From NCBI GenBank assembly GCA_001566295.1, contig KQ964285.1:1-64000 (forward strand): DNA of 64,000 bases, given 5' to 3'. This DNA comes from Microdochium bolleyi. Its lineage: Eukaryota; Ascomycota; Sordariomycetes; Xylariales; Microdochiaceae. The notes below the pieces were generated by a model. That model saw only the letters and a program-made list of their open reading frames with translations. It did no database searches and had not been told where the DNA came from. Of this stretch, positions 45,027 through 57,500 are shown piece after piece (within the stretch, counting starts at the first letter, position 1; every line of letters starts with the position of its first letter). The position numbers and the translations under genes were made by a program.

Positions 45027-45870
45027 TTTGGTGGGTTGTGATGGCTGTTTGATGGGACCGTTGAATAGATATGTGGAGGTATCGAGGCCCTGTGACGGGA
45101 ATTGTTTGAATACTGCTGTAGTCTGGTTTCCATCTCCTCAAGTGAGCTGGGAGCGCGTGTTCATTATATATCGGAACATACTCCTCGGTAGCGATGAGCC
45201 ACGATGACAGGTCCAGCTGGTTGGTAACAAGCCTTGCACCAAGAGCAAGGGCGCCTGAGTCATCACGGGCAAGGGGATCCCGACCCGAAGAAACCATGGT
45301 TTCCTGGATGACCTACTCCGACCGGGGGCTGTCGCCAGCCAGGGGTTTAAGGCTGAGCACAAAGACAGAGTGGGCGGATCAGGCCTGCCAGGCCTGTCAG
45401 GCCCCATTTCTGGCGTGGGCCATCCAATCAGCCAGCATCTGAGCATCTCAGAGCTCCGGGGTCCTCGGAGTTCGGACTCGGAGTACTTCCCCATTCGGGG
45501 CTGACGACTTTCCCATCCTGTCTTGCTCGCCGTTTTCCTCATCGCCGGCAGGCAGCACCGAAAGACGCCCACGCTCGTCCTTTCCACTCGCACGCCAGGA
45601 AATCCGGCAGCCTGAACGCCGTGACGTTGTTGGCCGCGTCAGTGCTCCAGCAGGCAGATGTTCCTTGGCTCGCGGGCACGAGCGCCTACAAGTGCAAGAA
45701 GCGGCACTTCCAAGACCGGCACAGCCACCACGGTCCGGAGTTGGTGATCGCGGCGTCGGCACACAGCCCGGACCAGCACAGCATACCAGCCGACTCGCAC
45801 GGCTCCAAGCCACGGGAATTGCACGTTGGACGCTGCGCTGCAAATCCAGCCCTCTTGAACACTGCCCGCG
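45027..45870. other. Intergenic upstream of the large regulator
   Basis: About 840 bp. It includes three imperfect 9-nt copies of caggcctgN at 45380-45406 and a repeated 'gctccggggtcctcggagttcggactcggag' type stretch near 45450-45480. A long minus-strand frame (45448-46365) overlaps the regulator and is rejected. Probably the promoter and long leader of the regulator. Confidence 0.5.
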
Positions 45871-48627
45871 ATGTCCCCCCCTGGCAGGGGAGGTCGCATT
45901 GTCGACCTCGGTAGTCGCTCGCCGGCTCCGGCAGACAGCACCACCGACAGCAAGGCGACCTCTTCCACCACCCCCACTCCCAACATCACCACTCGGTATC
46001 GCCGCAATGGCAAGCTGCAGTCGTGCGAGCCGTGCCGCAAGAGCAAGTTGCGCTGTGACCATGCGCTGCCCACTTGTGGCCGATGCATTCGCCGGCGCTG
46101 CGCGGACGCGTGTACCTATCACCCGAACCCCATGACACAGACTCGCCCGCTCTCGCCAGCACACACCGAGGCGTCGTCTAGTCGCCGCTCTCCCCCATCC
46201 CGCCGGAGCACAGATCCTCAGCCGCCTGCTTCCGTGTCGGCGGCTTCCTCGCGGCGTCCGTCGACAAGTGGCTGGACAGCCCATAGGCCACCCCAAAGTC
46301 CCTTGGCCAAAGACCCCTTTAGCACATTCAACAGCAATGTCCCTCTGCACACGCCCATGAGCCATGGCCCGTCATTGCCTTCACCGATAGCAAAGCCCTC
46401 GCCCTCGGAGCTTGGCTCCCAGGCACGGCAGCACCCTGTCAGGCCCTCACAGGTTTCACATAACCAGACTCCCCAGAGTTTGACCCCTGGCAACAACATC
46501 TCCAGCCCTGTCAACCAGGACTATTTGGGCGCCACCTCCTTCTCATCTATCTTCTCCGAGTCGCTGGCCAAGTACGGCCTCGCTGCGGAGCTCCAATGCC
46601 TCAGACAATTCTCAGTCAACCCGCACGAGGGCAAGAACATCCTTGCTCCTCATGAGGATGCCGTCATGATCGAGCAAGGGTGCCGTGTGCTCGCGCTTTT
46701 CCAGGACCGCAAGCTCATTGATACCCTTGTTGAACGTCTCCTGGAGATCACAAATGGCTCAGCGGACATCTTTTGGGGCTCGATGATCCACGTCTGGCTG
46801 GAAGGGCTGTGGTCAGTTCACGGTCAGACACTGGAATCACAAGACCCCGTCGCCATTCGGGATCTCTGCGTCCTCATCTGGCGCAACACCAGCACACAGG
46901 TCTCGTACAATGGGGATACGACGCCGGAGCAGTGGCTGCAGGCTGCCACAGGCCGCAACATACGCTGGGAGGTGCTCGGTATCCTCCTCGCCGCAACCGG
47001 CGACTGCTGCATGTGCCTCACCTCCGCCGACTCCGTGTTCCCGCCTCAACTACCCCGTCTCGACCTGATGAACAGGCTATCCCGGAGTGCCAAATTGTGC
47101 CTCCTGTTCTGTCAGGACATCTCCGCCGCCATGGATGACCTCCTCCTCTTCCTGGCCCGCCTGATCTATATCGTCACCGTGTCGACTACCAGCCCCAGCT
47201 CCTTCGCCGTATACCAGGCCTCCGGCACTGTCATCAATGCTCTTATCGCCATGGGCTTGCACGAACCTGAGGCGCCGGGATCAGAACAACACGTCCCTTT
47301 TTTCCTCGCCGAGCTACGCAAGCGTGCCTTCGCCTCCAGCTTTGCACAGGAGGTCGGGCTCGCCACCTTCCTTGGCCGCCCTCCCCGCCTCTCCTACCGC
47401 TACTGCAGGTTCAGGCCCGCGTCGGGTCTTACCAACCAGGAGATCTTGCTCCCGGCCGCCGAGCGTGCAGAGCTACTCACCCGGCTCGATGCGCATGGCT
47501 TCCGCAAGGATGGCGTCATGAATGAGCAGGCCTTCCGCAAGATCTGGTGGCACCTGACCCCACGCCGCGAGGACATCCTCGACCTGTCGCTAGGCCAGTA
47601 CACACCCGACGAGTTGTTACGCAGGGCCGAAATGATCGGTGGCCAGATGGAGGATCTCTGGGCGATTCTGCCGCAGTCCATGCGCGATGCCCGCGACGGC
47701 CCTGTGGGCTACGAAAAACTGTCGCCGTTCGAGCGACTCCTGCATGACCTGTGCCGGCAGTCATTCCGCGCGAACAGCCTGCTGCTTGAGCGTACCTTGT
47801 TCCAGCATGTCCCCGGCATGTCATCAGACCGGCTTGTCCGGAACGCGCATGATTTCTTGGAGGATATGCTGCGTGCTGCCAAGAGGCCCGAGATGACGAC
47901 CATGTATCGGGCCGATGCCATCTCGCAGCTCGTCTTCCATGGCCTACGGTGTGCGGCGATATTGGCTGTCGAGCTGCTGCGCCGGGAGCAGCTGGGAAAC
48001 GGCAACATCAACAGCACCACCACCACCACAGCCAGTGCCAGCCAGGAGCCGGCCTTCTCGCGCGGCAAAACCATTCGCCTGCTCTCAGTATTCGTGTCGC
48101 AGCTGAGCATAGTCGAAGTCGGCGAAATGTGGTACCACAACTGCGAGCAAGGGACGAACCTGATCGGGCGGATCCTCGACAAGATCCTCGACCCCCAGGC
48201 ACCGCCGCCGCCTGCAACACAGCAGCAACAACAACAAATCCATCAGCAGCAGCCACAACCACAAGCGCAACCGCCGTCATTGGTGGCGCTTGCGGGCGTG
48301 GCGGAACAGCATGGCGCGTCTCAAGACAGCCAACCCGCCATGGAAACCGTAACAAGCACGGGGCCTGGCGGGCAAGGCACAACAGTCACATTGACCCACG
48401 ATAAGGAGAACTGCATCTACCGCTGGCCGGACGCAAGCCACAATACCATCTCCCAGCAGCAGTACAGCAACTTCGGCTTGGCCGCTCCCACCACTGCCAA
48501 CGACATGGGCTCCACAGCCGTCGACCCATCGTCCTGGGACTTCTCTTTCAATTTCCCACTCGACGTGCCCCTGCTGGGCAACGACGCGGATCTGATGCAG
48601 TGGTTCGAAGCACAAGGTGCGTACTGA
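45871..48627 (+). CDS. Large Zn2Cys6 fungal-type transcription factor
   Basis: A nuclear regulator, 918 aa, single exon. The zinc cluster lies at residues 52-81: Cys52, 55, 62, 69, 72 and 81 ('CEPCRKSKLRCDHALPTCGRC...'), with an extra Cys77. A Ser/Pro-rich disordered linker (about 86-215) follows. The fungal regulatory domain runs from about residue 225 ('FSSIFSESLAKYGLAAELQCLRQ') with 'AVYQASGTVINALIAMGLHEPE', 'ELRKRAFASSFAQEVGLATFLGRPPRLSYRYC' and 'WWHLTPRREDILDLSLGQYTPDELLRR'. Near the C-terminus are Gln-rich segments ('ATQQQQQQIHQQQPQPQAQPP') and an acidic aromatic end ('SSWDFSFNFPLDVPLLGNDADLMQWFEAQGAY') that looks like an activation domain. Targets unknown. It lies about 6 kb from the polyketide genes, so a role there is only a possibility. 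Confidence 0.93.
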   Translation: MSPPGRGGRIVDLGSRSPAPADSTTDSKATSSTTPTPNITTRYRRNGKLQSCEPCRKSKLRCDHALPTCGRCIRRRCADACTYHPNPMTQTRPLSPAHTEASSSRRSPPSRRSTDPQPPASVSAASSRRPSTSGWTAHRPPQSPLAKDPFSTFNSNVPLHTPMSHGPSLPSPIAKPSPSELGSQARQHPVRPSQVSHNQTPQSLTPGNNISSPVNQDYLGATSFSSIFSESLAKYGLAAELQCLRQFSVNPHEGKNILAPHEDAVMIEQGCRVLALFQDRKLIDTLVERLLEITNGSADIFWGSMIHVWLEGLWSVHGQTLESQDPVAIRDLCVLIWRNTSTQVSYNGDTTPEQWLQAATGRNIRWEVLGILLAATGDCCMCLTSADSVFPPQLPRLDLMNRLSRSAKLCLLFCQDISAAMDDLLLFLARLIYIVTVSTTSPSSFAVYQASGTVINALIAMGLHEPEAPGSEQHVPFFLAELRKRAFASSFAQEVGLATFLGRPPRLSYRYCRFRPASGLTNQEILLPAAERAELLTRLDAHGFRKDGVMNEQAFRKIWWHLTPRREDILDLSLGQYTPDELLRRAEMIGGQMEDLWAILPQSMRDARDGPVGYEKLSPFERLLHDLCRQSFRANSLLLERTLFQHVPGMSSDRLVRNAHDFLEDMLRAAKRPEMTTMYRADAISQLVFHGLRCAAILAVELLRREQLGNGNINSTTTTTASASQEPAFSRGKTIRLLSVFVSQLSIVEVGEMWYHNCEQGTNLIGRILDKILDPQAPPPPATQQQQQQIHQQQPQPQAQPPSLVALAGVAEQHGASQDSQPAMETVTSTGPGGQGTTVTLTHDKENCIYRWPDASHNTISQQQYSNFGLAAPTTANDMGSTAVDPSSWDFSFNFPLDVPLLGNDADLMQWFEAQGAY

Positions 48628-51600
48628 TGGATCTGAAAGGTCTAAAAGTCTGGCAGCCAGCAGCATCAAACATTCCGAGGTCAAGAAGCAAAGACGTTCG
48701 GGCGTTCAACATGGTGATATAATGAGTCAGTAGGGGGTGTCAGAGGCGTCAATAGTGATTCGGTGTTACCTGGAATGGGGCAACTTCAGTATAGATAAGG
48801 CAGTGCTATCAGCCATGTTTCCAAGTTTTTTCTTTGCGTCTCTCATCCGCTCTCAGCCTTTGGATCTATGAAAACCTCACGATAACGTTCATTTTGCCAA
48901 CCGTGGCTTATTTCATGTCATTGGTGTTGACTACCTTCTTGATACCGAAAACTGCCTGGTTTTGTGCACATCTTCCACTAAGAACAATGAGTCGTGCATA
49001 TCTAAAACATTATTGTGCCCAGCAGGTGGTTATCATTACGAGCTTGGGGAGGCTACACATATCACCAACGCCACAAAGTTTCCTGAGAACGCCATATTTA
49101 CTATCTCTATGTGATGCGATCAGAGCTCAATTTGAGCCTTACTCATGCAGCAGCATCAGGGGAAAGTGGCACCCCACGCATGTTTTCACGCATCTCAAAG
49201 ACACTACAAAAGAGCCCAGCCGGGGCGCATGTACCTGCAGCTTGAGTGCTCCGAAGGACCTATTTCTCCTGTGGAAGTAATTGCCGGGTATCTTTTTGCG
49301 TGGCTGAGACTTGCACGGATGGCTGCATACGTGCGTACGGTACGAATGACTCGAACATCGGGACGCCTTGCCTGGAGTCGCTGCACTGCTGACCGTGGAC
49401 ATGGGATTTTGATGAGATAAGCACATTGCGTTGGGATTCGCATGGTCTAAACTGGACCACTTTTTCGTTCAACTTGCTGCTCGAACGCCCCCTTGCAGAA
49501 AGTTGTCGCAGTCCACTGTCGTGCGTCACCAGGCTCCGCGGAGTTACCCCCCCGTCTGGAGCCCGAGCCCAAATAACGCAATAGGCTGAGGGATCAATCA
49601 CACGATGCGCTGCACGGTCCTGTCTGTTGAAGTATACGACCCACAAAGATTGTGCCACTAATAAAGAGAGAGTTCTGTTTGTTGAAGCATGCCCTCGATG
49701 CACGTCCAATGAGAACAGCTTCCGGCCAGTCGTGTATAATATTTGACCCTGAATGTCTCAAGGCTCTTGGTCTAGACCACTCACGTTGCCATGGTTGCAA
49801 AGTGAAATGCCCATCAACCCGAATCTCCAGTGTCCTTTGCAAAGCCCGAACATGGAAGGCATTCAAAATAGGAGAGGCGATGCGGCAGAAACGCTTCCTC
49901 ATTCCTGTCCGGCGGGACGACACGAAGGTTCTGTGCAAGACGCCTCACGGCGCTAAATGCTGGGTTCAGAACGGGACGTTATCTGTCTCGGCTGCCGCCC
50001 TCATTCATTCTGCAGTGGCATTTACGTTTAAGCGCGAAGGATCGCGAGCGGGAAACCACGCAAGTCGCAAACCTACCCTTATCTGGGGTGGCCCGGCAAA
50101 TGCCCCCTCTTTGCCGCTTGGAAGCTGCCAAGATCGGCATACTGCAGCGGCTTGTCTCAATCATCTAGCCAAACACCTGACCCTGGCATCAGATACCATA
50201 CTAATCTCTGACATCTGCAATGCATCAACGGAAGGGCCCGAGCCGCTCTGGACGAAGTCTGATATGTGACACGATAAGCACTCGTGGGGTATCTCCGCAC
50301 ACACGAATCAGATCCTGGTCCAATTGGCGCTTCCCGAAGAGCAAGCGTAGTGTCCCAAGGTCGCTCTATCCCCGAGGTTGCACAAGCTCGCCCTGTTGTC
50401 TCAGCTTAGTCCTGCTCTGCATGACGAAACCCGGAGAAAAGGGCAATTTTCAAGGGTGGGTGTCCGTGGGTGTCTCTGGACCAGCCTCAACGCATGTCTT
50501 ACTATTTTGGGACGCGACCACAGGGAAGTGGTCGACGGAAGTGCTTACGTGTGCAGATCCGCGACGGGGACACACATGCCTGAAATCAAAGAAACGCGAA
50601 TAGCGAACTGGGGAAACTGTGACTAAAGGGTGTGTGATAAAGTCCGAAGTTCAGTCGCCCCCTCTTTATGACTTGCCGGCGAGCCGCTCCAATGAGACGT
50701 CCAGCGGGATTGGGAATGTCTGGTCTTACTTGGGATTCATGCCAAAATACTGCACGATCATTCGCTGGTGCAGACAGCACCAAGAGACCGTTCCAAAACA
50801 TGTCTTGGAGAGGTTGTACTAAAGCCTTGCTAAAGCATGAAGGGCCTACTCCATTGTGAGGCATGAACGGCGGGATCAGCCGTGCTGTCTTGTCGCGATA
50901 TCCCGGGCGGCGACCGGCCGAGTGGCCACGCGGTGGAATCTGTCGGAATCAAGCGGAGGTCATGATTACAAATCTGTCTCGATGGAGGCCTGTTTCTCCT
51001 AGCCAGCACCTGCGGGTATGCCAGATCGCCAGAGTGGTCGTTCTTTGCGCTGATGCAACCCTTTTTGGCCTATCATACCACACGGGATCATTGCTGATTC
51101 CAACAGGCCTCAAGATTGGTCTGCACAAATGCTGTCTCGAAACCCTGGCCCGCAGCGGAGCAAGTCTGCGACAACTACACTTGGCAAGTCCACGCATCCG
51201 CCGCCAATCGTTTGCTGGCTATGGAGAAGCGATAACGCTGTGCGGACGCGTGATCACACTGGGCTTGTCTTGATATCGGATCGGGCCGTCGCAGAATGCG
51301 CACCGAGACTTTCTCGCCACGGATTTTCTGTGCTCGTTCCATGCCGTGGCCGACTTACTCGCCCTGCGCTGGGGCTGAGGGACATCTAGATATCCCAGAA
51401 CGGCAACTTGTTCATCTCCATCATAGGAGGACAGAAATGGCCTATGTCACTGCAGATCGGCGAGGGCAGCGCCTACAAGCGCTGCCGATCGCATGGTAGG
51501 TCGACCTGGAGATAATGCTCCGAGACGCCACGAAGACCTTTTCATGACTAACGAATGCAAGCATGGGATTGCCTACCCCAGTATCCCAGCAGTCGCCCAT

Positions 51601-52320
51601 GGCCAAAGCTTCTTTTTGAGTCGTTTCCAGTCCTGGTATCCAAGAATGTTGAGGCTGACTGATCGATATCGAGATTGTCAGTATGCTGTCTGAAGAGAAG
51701 AAGCTTCGGTCCCCTGTTTACCGAGTTGCGGAGTAGGACTCTCCTCATGAGCTTTCCATAACTTGTTAAAGCCGGCCGGAGAATGATGACCTGCGCCGTG
51801 GCGCGCGGGGGCTTCACATAAGACAGTGGAGTAAATATTCCTTGCAGCGGCTCCGAGCCGTGTGCACGGCTGAGACATACCAGTCCGAGCTTGGCCAGGT
51901 GAACAAGGGTGCAAGAAACCTTCGATAGGCTCTAAGCCAGGGATGAGGATACTGCCGAGTTTGACAGGTACCGGCGGTATTTTGTCGCTGACCTGGCTGA
52001 GACAAAGTACGAGCACGCCAACCCCGGGCGAGCTTCGGCATCTCGAGGCTTATCGTGACTGTTAGCCATGGTGTGCCACACGAAACACCACCCGCTGCCG
52101 AAGTGGCGTCCAACCCTTTATGCTCGAGAGCCATGTCTGGATGTGACTTACGGCTGGGACCTCATTGACGCGTGGTGCATGCATGGACAGAACAATGATA
52201 AGCTACGTCATATGAGGTCACAAGACTGCATGTTATCTGCAATGATGGTGTGCATGCTGCATTACGATAGATGCCACAAACCGACGTGATATTCTGGAGT
52301 AGAGGAGCAAGAGTACGAGC
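48628..52320. other. Gene-poor stretch, 3.7 kb
   Basis: The largest gap in the window. Frames up to about 205 codons (49652-50269, +) are present, but none shows a domain, signal peptide or splice pattern. The base composition is more even than in the genes. No transposon ends, tRNA or long repeats were seen by eye. It separates the ordinary genes from the polyketide cluster and could mark its border. Confidence 0.5.
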
Positions 52321-53235
52321 CTAGAGTGCGAAATCACTCCGCAGGATTGTCTTCTTGACAATCTCGCTGAACCTGCGGTTGTGCTCGACCGTGTGTGGTA
52401 CATCGTGATCGCCATCGTGAATATACATGGATGCGGTTTCAGGATCGCAGAGATTGTAGAGCCCAACAGCGTGGCCGATGAAAATGTCCCGAGTGCCCCA
52501 AGTGTGCGCAGTCGGAATATTGATCCGCTCCTCCGTGATGCCCGGGTGATAGCAGTGTGGCTTCAGGTGCTTGTTCGTGGGGTTGGTGTGCATCTCGTGC
52601 AGCTGGAGGCGTCTCTCCTCCCAGTTGGGGAACATGTCGGTGAGAATCGTGTCGCCGAAGAACTGCAGTTCGGTAGGCGTCGCGTTCTCTTTCGTGGCAA
52701 GATTGATCCAGTCGTCTGCCTCGACCGACAAGGGGTTTTGGCTCATCAGGAGGCCGTAGACATCGTGACCATACTCCTCGCTCCACGTGAATGGGAGTGC
52801 CCCAGCGATGAAAATGGCGAAGCGGAAGAGGGGCGGCGCGTGGGGTTTCTCGTTCTGGTGCTTGAGGATGAGCGACGATGCAAGCATGGATCCCTGTGTT
52901 TTCATAATCAGCGGCGACCTTGTCCAAGGTTTTCAAAACCGAGCATCACGTACTTCAGAAACTCCCATGACCCCGTCAAATGGACCCTCTTCTTCAATGT
53001 ATTCTTCGATGCGCCCGAGCGCGTTACCAATTTCCTCGGTGGTTAAGAATTCGATATATGTCAGGTAGGGACCTGGAAAGACCTCGCGCAAGAACTTCTG
53101 CGGCACCACTTCCTTGTTGCCATCGAAGAACTCATACTCGTAATCGTCAGGGAGAAAAGTCCGGAGCTTCTCCGTTTTCGCTTGGAAGATCGCCGAGTTG
53201 ATGGCAGTTCCGTGGAGACAGAGGATGCGAACCAT
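52321..53235 (-). CDS. FSH-family serine hydrolase (LovG-like)
   Basis: An alpha/beta hydrolase of the FSH1/ovarian-cancer-gene-2 family. Members beside reducing polyketide synthases, such as LovG, release the finished chain from the carrier protein as thioesterases. Exons 52954-53235 and 52321-52893 (donor GTACGT, acceptor ACACAG) give 284 aa. The start at 53235 begins 'MVRILCLHGTAINSAIF', the family N-terminus. The intron join creates 'FDGVMGVSEGSMLASSLILKHQ', with nucleophile Ser93 in G-x-S-x-G. Asp230 ('HTWGTRDIF') and His257 ('HDGDHDVP') complete the triad. It is divergent from the PKS across 1.35 kb, and the PKS has no thioesterase domain, so chain release is its most likely job (inference from context). 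Confidence 0.9.
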
Positions 53236-54587
53236 TTTGCGCAATGGGCGGGTTGGCGGTGTTGGTAGATTCGTTAGAGAAACTTGAAGCTCGAAATGAT
53301 GATACTGGTGATTTCTCAGCGAACAACAGACAGCTGGTAGGCTAAGAATTATGATAGCCACCACAAGCAAGGGACAGGTTGGAGCCAAGACAATTTGTGG
53401 TCGGAAGTAGTCGTCGATCTGTACCTCAAAAGATCTTCAAGCCTCACGGTTGCACGATGCCCATATCTTAGCCTTATGCTTAAATGTGGCTTTGGTGCAA
53501 CGCCGCCATGTACGTAAGTGGAAGGCCGGTGGCATATCAGGGCGGCCCTGTAACACAAGCGCGAGGATCAGCCACCGCTGGTCACACATGGAATGTCCTC
53601 AATGCATTGAATGGCCCGGAGGCGCTGAGACAGAGCGACAATCGCCGATAGGTCTTACCGTACTCGGCCAGCACGCAAGACACTCGACGACAGACAGAAA
53701 GCCCCTCGCCTCGCCTAGCTCGCGCTTGGACAGGCAAATGGTAAGTCCCTCAGCACCCTTGTGTCCAATCCCCTTGCAGTGTCGCTTGGCCTCGTGGATG
53801 TGCCACGCTATCACATCAAAACAGGCAGGTCCCAAGACTTGCACATTTTGGTTTAGTCACGGTCTGTCATGGACTATGTGAAACACCACTGCCTACGAGC
53901 AGTGTCTACCATTGGGCAGCAGTGGCCCTAACCACCCCCCACACTCACTGAGTGTCTCAACGCCTTCAGAGACTGTCTGAAGTCCACGTAGCCCCATCCT
54001 TTTCTGGTGGCACTGGTCCATCTGGCCTGCGAGGAGTGTGCAATCCGTATCGAGAGAGATATGGCCGTGGACGACTGAGTTCGCTTAGCATGACGCATGG
54101 CCTCTGACCGAGACAGCAGGATGGCTGGCAGCTGACACATTCACACACAAGGGGGGAGGAGGACCACTGATCAAGACATGGTAAGTGAAGAAAAACTATG
54201 GCATTCAAGGCTCTGGAAACACGGAAGTATAGATATGAGGGCCCTGCCCTGGAGTTCCTCTGATGAAGCACTCAGTCAGGGCGGCAGTCTCCAAGGTTCT
54301 CACCAACTCTTCATCACCCCATCAATACAACCGAGAGGTTTCGCTCTCGCGATTCTCATGATCATACACATGCACAACTTCCCCTGATCACTATTACGCG
54401 GCTTTCAACTAGCCTTAGTGATACAGCCTTTACGAATCTCTTCTTTCTTCCGTGCGGTGTATACGCGCGCAGGACATCCATTCATCGTCCTATACTATAC
54501 CCCTTGACGCCGTTTCGAGTGTCACTAGTCCACAGCACAAAGCTCGTTCCAGCTCAACAACCTGCATAACACGGCCCGATTGACAGC
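53236..54587. promoter_or_regulatory. Divergent FSH hydrolase-PKS promoter region
   Basis: 1.35 kb between the two divergent biosynthetic genes. A TATA-like 'tatactata' lies at 54491-54499, about 90 bp upstream of the PKS ATG. No repeated CGG dyad was found by eye. The frame at 53450-53881 has no protein features. Confidence 0.5.
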
Positions 54588-57500
54588 ATGTCTGACTCGG
54601 CCATTGCCATTGTTGGAGTCGCCTGCCGCTTCCCCGGCGGAGCTGAGAGCCCTGATGAGTTTTACGACATGCTGGTCCAAGGCAGAGATGCCTGGTCCAA
54701 GATTCCCTCCACGCGCTACAAGGGAGAGGCTTTCACGCATGCCAATCGCGACAGGCCCGGAAGTCTGGTATGTTGGTTGATTCCGCCCAGATCATCGCTG
54801 CTTCGGATGCACTAACACGTTCCCTACCAGGTCACGGACGGCGGTTACTTCCTGAAGCGGGACGTCTCCAAGTGGGATGCCCCTTTCTTCGCCACCTCTG
54901 CCGTTGAGGCGACTGCTATTGATCCGCAGCAGCGTATCCTTCTCGAGCTCGCGTACGAGTCTCTTGAGAGCGCCGGTATCCCTATCGAGGATATCTCGGA
55001 CACCGAAGCTGCCTGCTTTGTCGGTGGCTTCACCCACGACTACAAGAACATTGTCAGTCGTGACATCCACGCCACACCCCAGTACGGTATCACGGGCTGT
55101 GCACAGTCTCTCTTGTCCAACCGTCTGAGTTGGTTTTTGTGAGTGGTATCCCCAAGATCTCGTAGTCGGGGCAAGTACTTGGCTGACGGGGCATCATTGT
55201 GCTCAGCAACTTGAGAGGAGCGTCAGTGTCTGTTGATACTGCCTGCTCGAGCTCGCTGGCGGCCCTGCATCTGGCATGCGAGACCATCCGCTCCGGCAGC
55301 AACAAGACCCGTGTTGCTTTGGTTGGAGGTACAAACCTCATTCTGGACCCTGATGGTGAGTTCGCTTCTGCGAGACATCCCTTTGGCCCTGGACGAATAC
55401 TAACTCGGCGTCCTGCATAGACCCGACCCAGCTGAACCAGATGGGCTTCCTCAGTCCCGATGGACGATGCTTCGCTTTTGACTCACGTGCCAATGGATAC
55501 GCCCGCGGCGAGGGTATCTGCATGATGGTTGTCAAGCACATTGATGACGCGATCCGTGATGGCGACCCGATCCGCGCTGTCATCCGCGCTACTGGCCTCA
55601 ACCAGGACGGCAAGACTGCTGGTATCGTCCTGCCGCACCAGGACGCGCAGATGGAGCTTATCAAGACCACGTACGAGCTTGCCGGCCTTGACCCTGCCGA
55701 TACGCAGTACGTCGAGTTTCACGGGACAGGCACCAAGGCCGGTGACCCGACAGAGATGGGTGCCATCGCGCGTACCATTTCCAAGGCTCGCACCAGCAAG
55801 GTGCCCCTCTACTGCGGCTCCGTCAAGACGCAGATCGGCCACACCGAAGGCACAGCCGGTATTGCTGGTGTGCTCAAGTGCGCACTGGCTCTGGAGAGAG
55901 GCCTGATCCCGCCCCATCTAAACCTGATCAAGCCCAACCCCAGACTTCAGCTCGATGCCTGGAACATTGTGCTCCCCAATAAGGCTATCCCCTGGCCCGA
56001 GTCGGAGACAGGTCTGCATCGTGCCAGTGTCAACAACTTTGGATTTGGTGGCACAAACGCCCACTGTATCCTGGATGATGCGCCCAGCTATCTCCGCTCC
56101 CGCGGCGTTGCCGTCGAGAAGCATGTCCGTCTAACTGATGGTGCTTGGTCGACTGCCAGACACCCGCGGATCTTTGCCCTCTCAGCCCCTGAGCAGGAGG
56201 CCACTGCCCGCCAGCGCAAGGGTCTCTCCGAGTACCTCAAGATGTCGCCTGAGAACATCGACGATCTGGCTCACACCCTGGCCAGCCGCCGCTCCAAGTT
56301 CCAGTGGCGTCACACTGTCGTGGCTCGTGACCTCGACGAGCTTCGCGGCACGCTCGAGGATGATGCGATCAAGCCGGCCAAGGTGCTCGCACAGAACAAC
56401 GTCGCCTACGTCTTTACGGGCCAGGGCGCGCAGTGGTATGCCATGGGTCGCGAGCTGCTGGCGTACGAAGTCTTCGCGGCGTCTGTCACCGAGTCGGCTG
56501 CCATGATGATGCAAATGGGCGCTTCCTGGAACGCGTTGAAGGAGCTGCTGGCTTCCGAGACATCGTCCAAGATCAACCAGGCTGAGTTCTCGCAGCCGCT
56601 CTGCGCGGTTCTGCAAATTGCTCTCACTGACCTTCTTGCTGACTGGGGTGTCAAGCCTCACGCTGTACTTGGCCACTCGTCCGGTGAGATCGCTGCTGCT
56701 TATGCATCAGGGGGCCTGTCCAAACTGGACTGCCTGAAGCTCGGCTACCACAGAGGTATCGTGTCCAAGCACGCCAAGGCCCTGCACCCCGATGGCGGCA
56801 TGATGGCTGTCGGCCTCAGCCCGGCCGATGTCCACGCGTACCTTGACCAGGTTGAGGGCATCGTTGTCGTCGCCTGCGTCAACAGCCCGGCCAGTGTCAC
56901 TCTCTCGGGCGACAAGACGGCCCTGCTGCAGCTGCAGAAGATCTTCAACGACAAGAGCGTCTTCAACAGGCTGCTCCAGGTCGAGACGGCGTACCACAGC
57001 CCGCACATGCGCAGCGTCGCCGAGGAGTACCGCAACGCCATTGCCGACATCAAGCCGCGCACCGACGCCACGACATCGTTCTACTCGTCCGTCTACAGCC
57101 GTCTCATCACCCCTGCCGAGCTCGGCCCGGACTACTGGGTCGCCAACCTGTGCTCGCCGGTCGAGTTCGTCGGCGCCCTCGACGCTGCCCTCTACAAGGA
57201 CGCCGCGAAGCGTGTCGTAAAGCCCAAGAGCAAGGGAGTCCAGACGCTGCTCGAGCTCGGCCCGCACTCTGCCCTGGCCGGTCCCATCAAGCAGTACAAG
57301 AACATGCGCACCGACTTTGACACCGTCGTGTACGAGACTGCCCTTCTCCGCGGCAAGGACGCTGCCGTGACGGCAGTGACCCTTGCCGGCAAGCTGTGGG
57401 CTCGCGGAGTGCCCGTCAACCTCGCCATGGTCAACGAGCCCAGCGGCAAGCCCGCCGCGCACAACACGCTGCACACGCTCCCCTCGTACCCCTGGAACCT

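Noticed and set aside
45448..46365. 305-codon minus-strand frame
   Set aside because: Overlaps the N-terminal half of the large regulator and reads as Arg/Ala/Gly-rich noise.
49652..50269. 205-codon plus-strand frame in the gene-poor stretch
   Set aside because: Contains a Cys/His mix that briefly suggested a zinc finger, but spacing fits no family and flanks show no introns.
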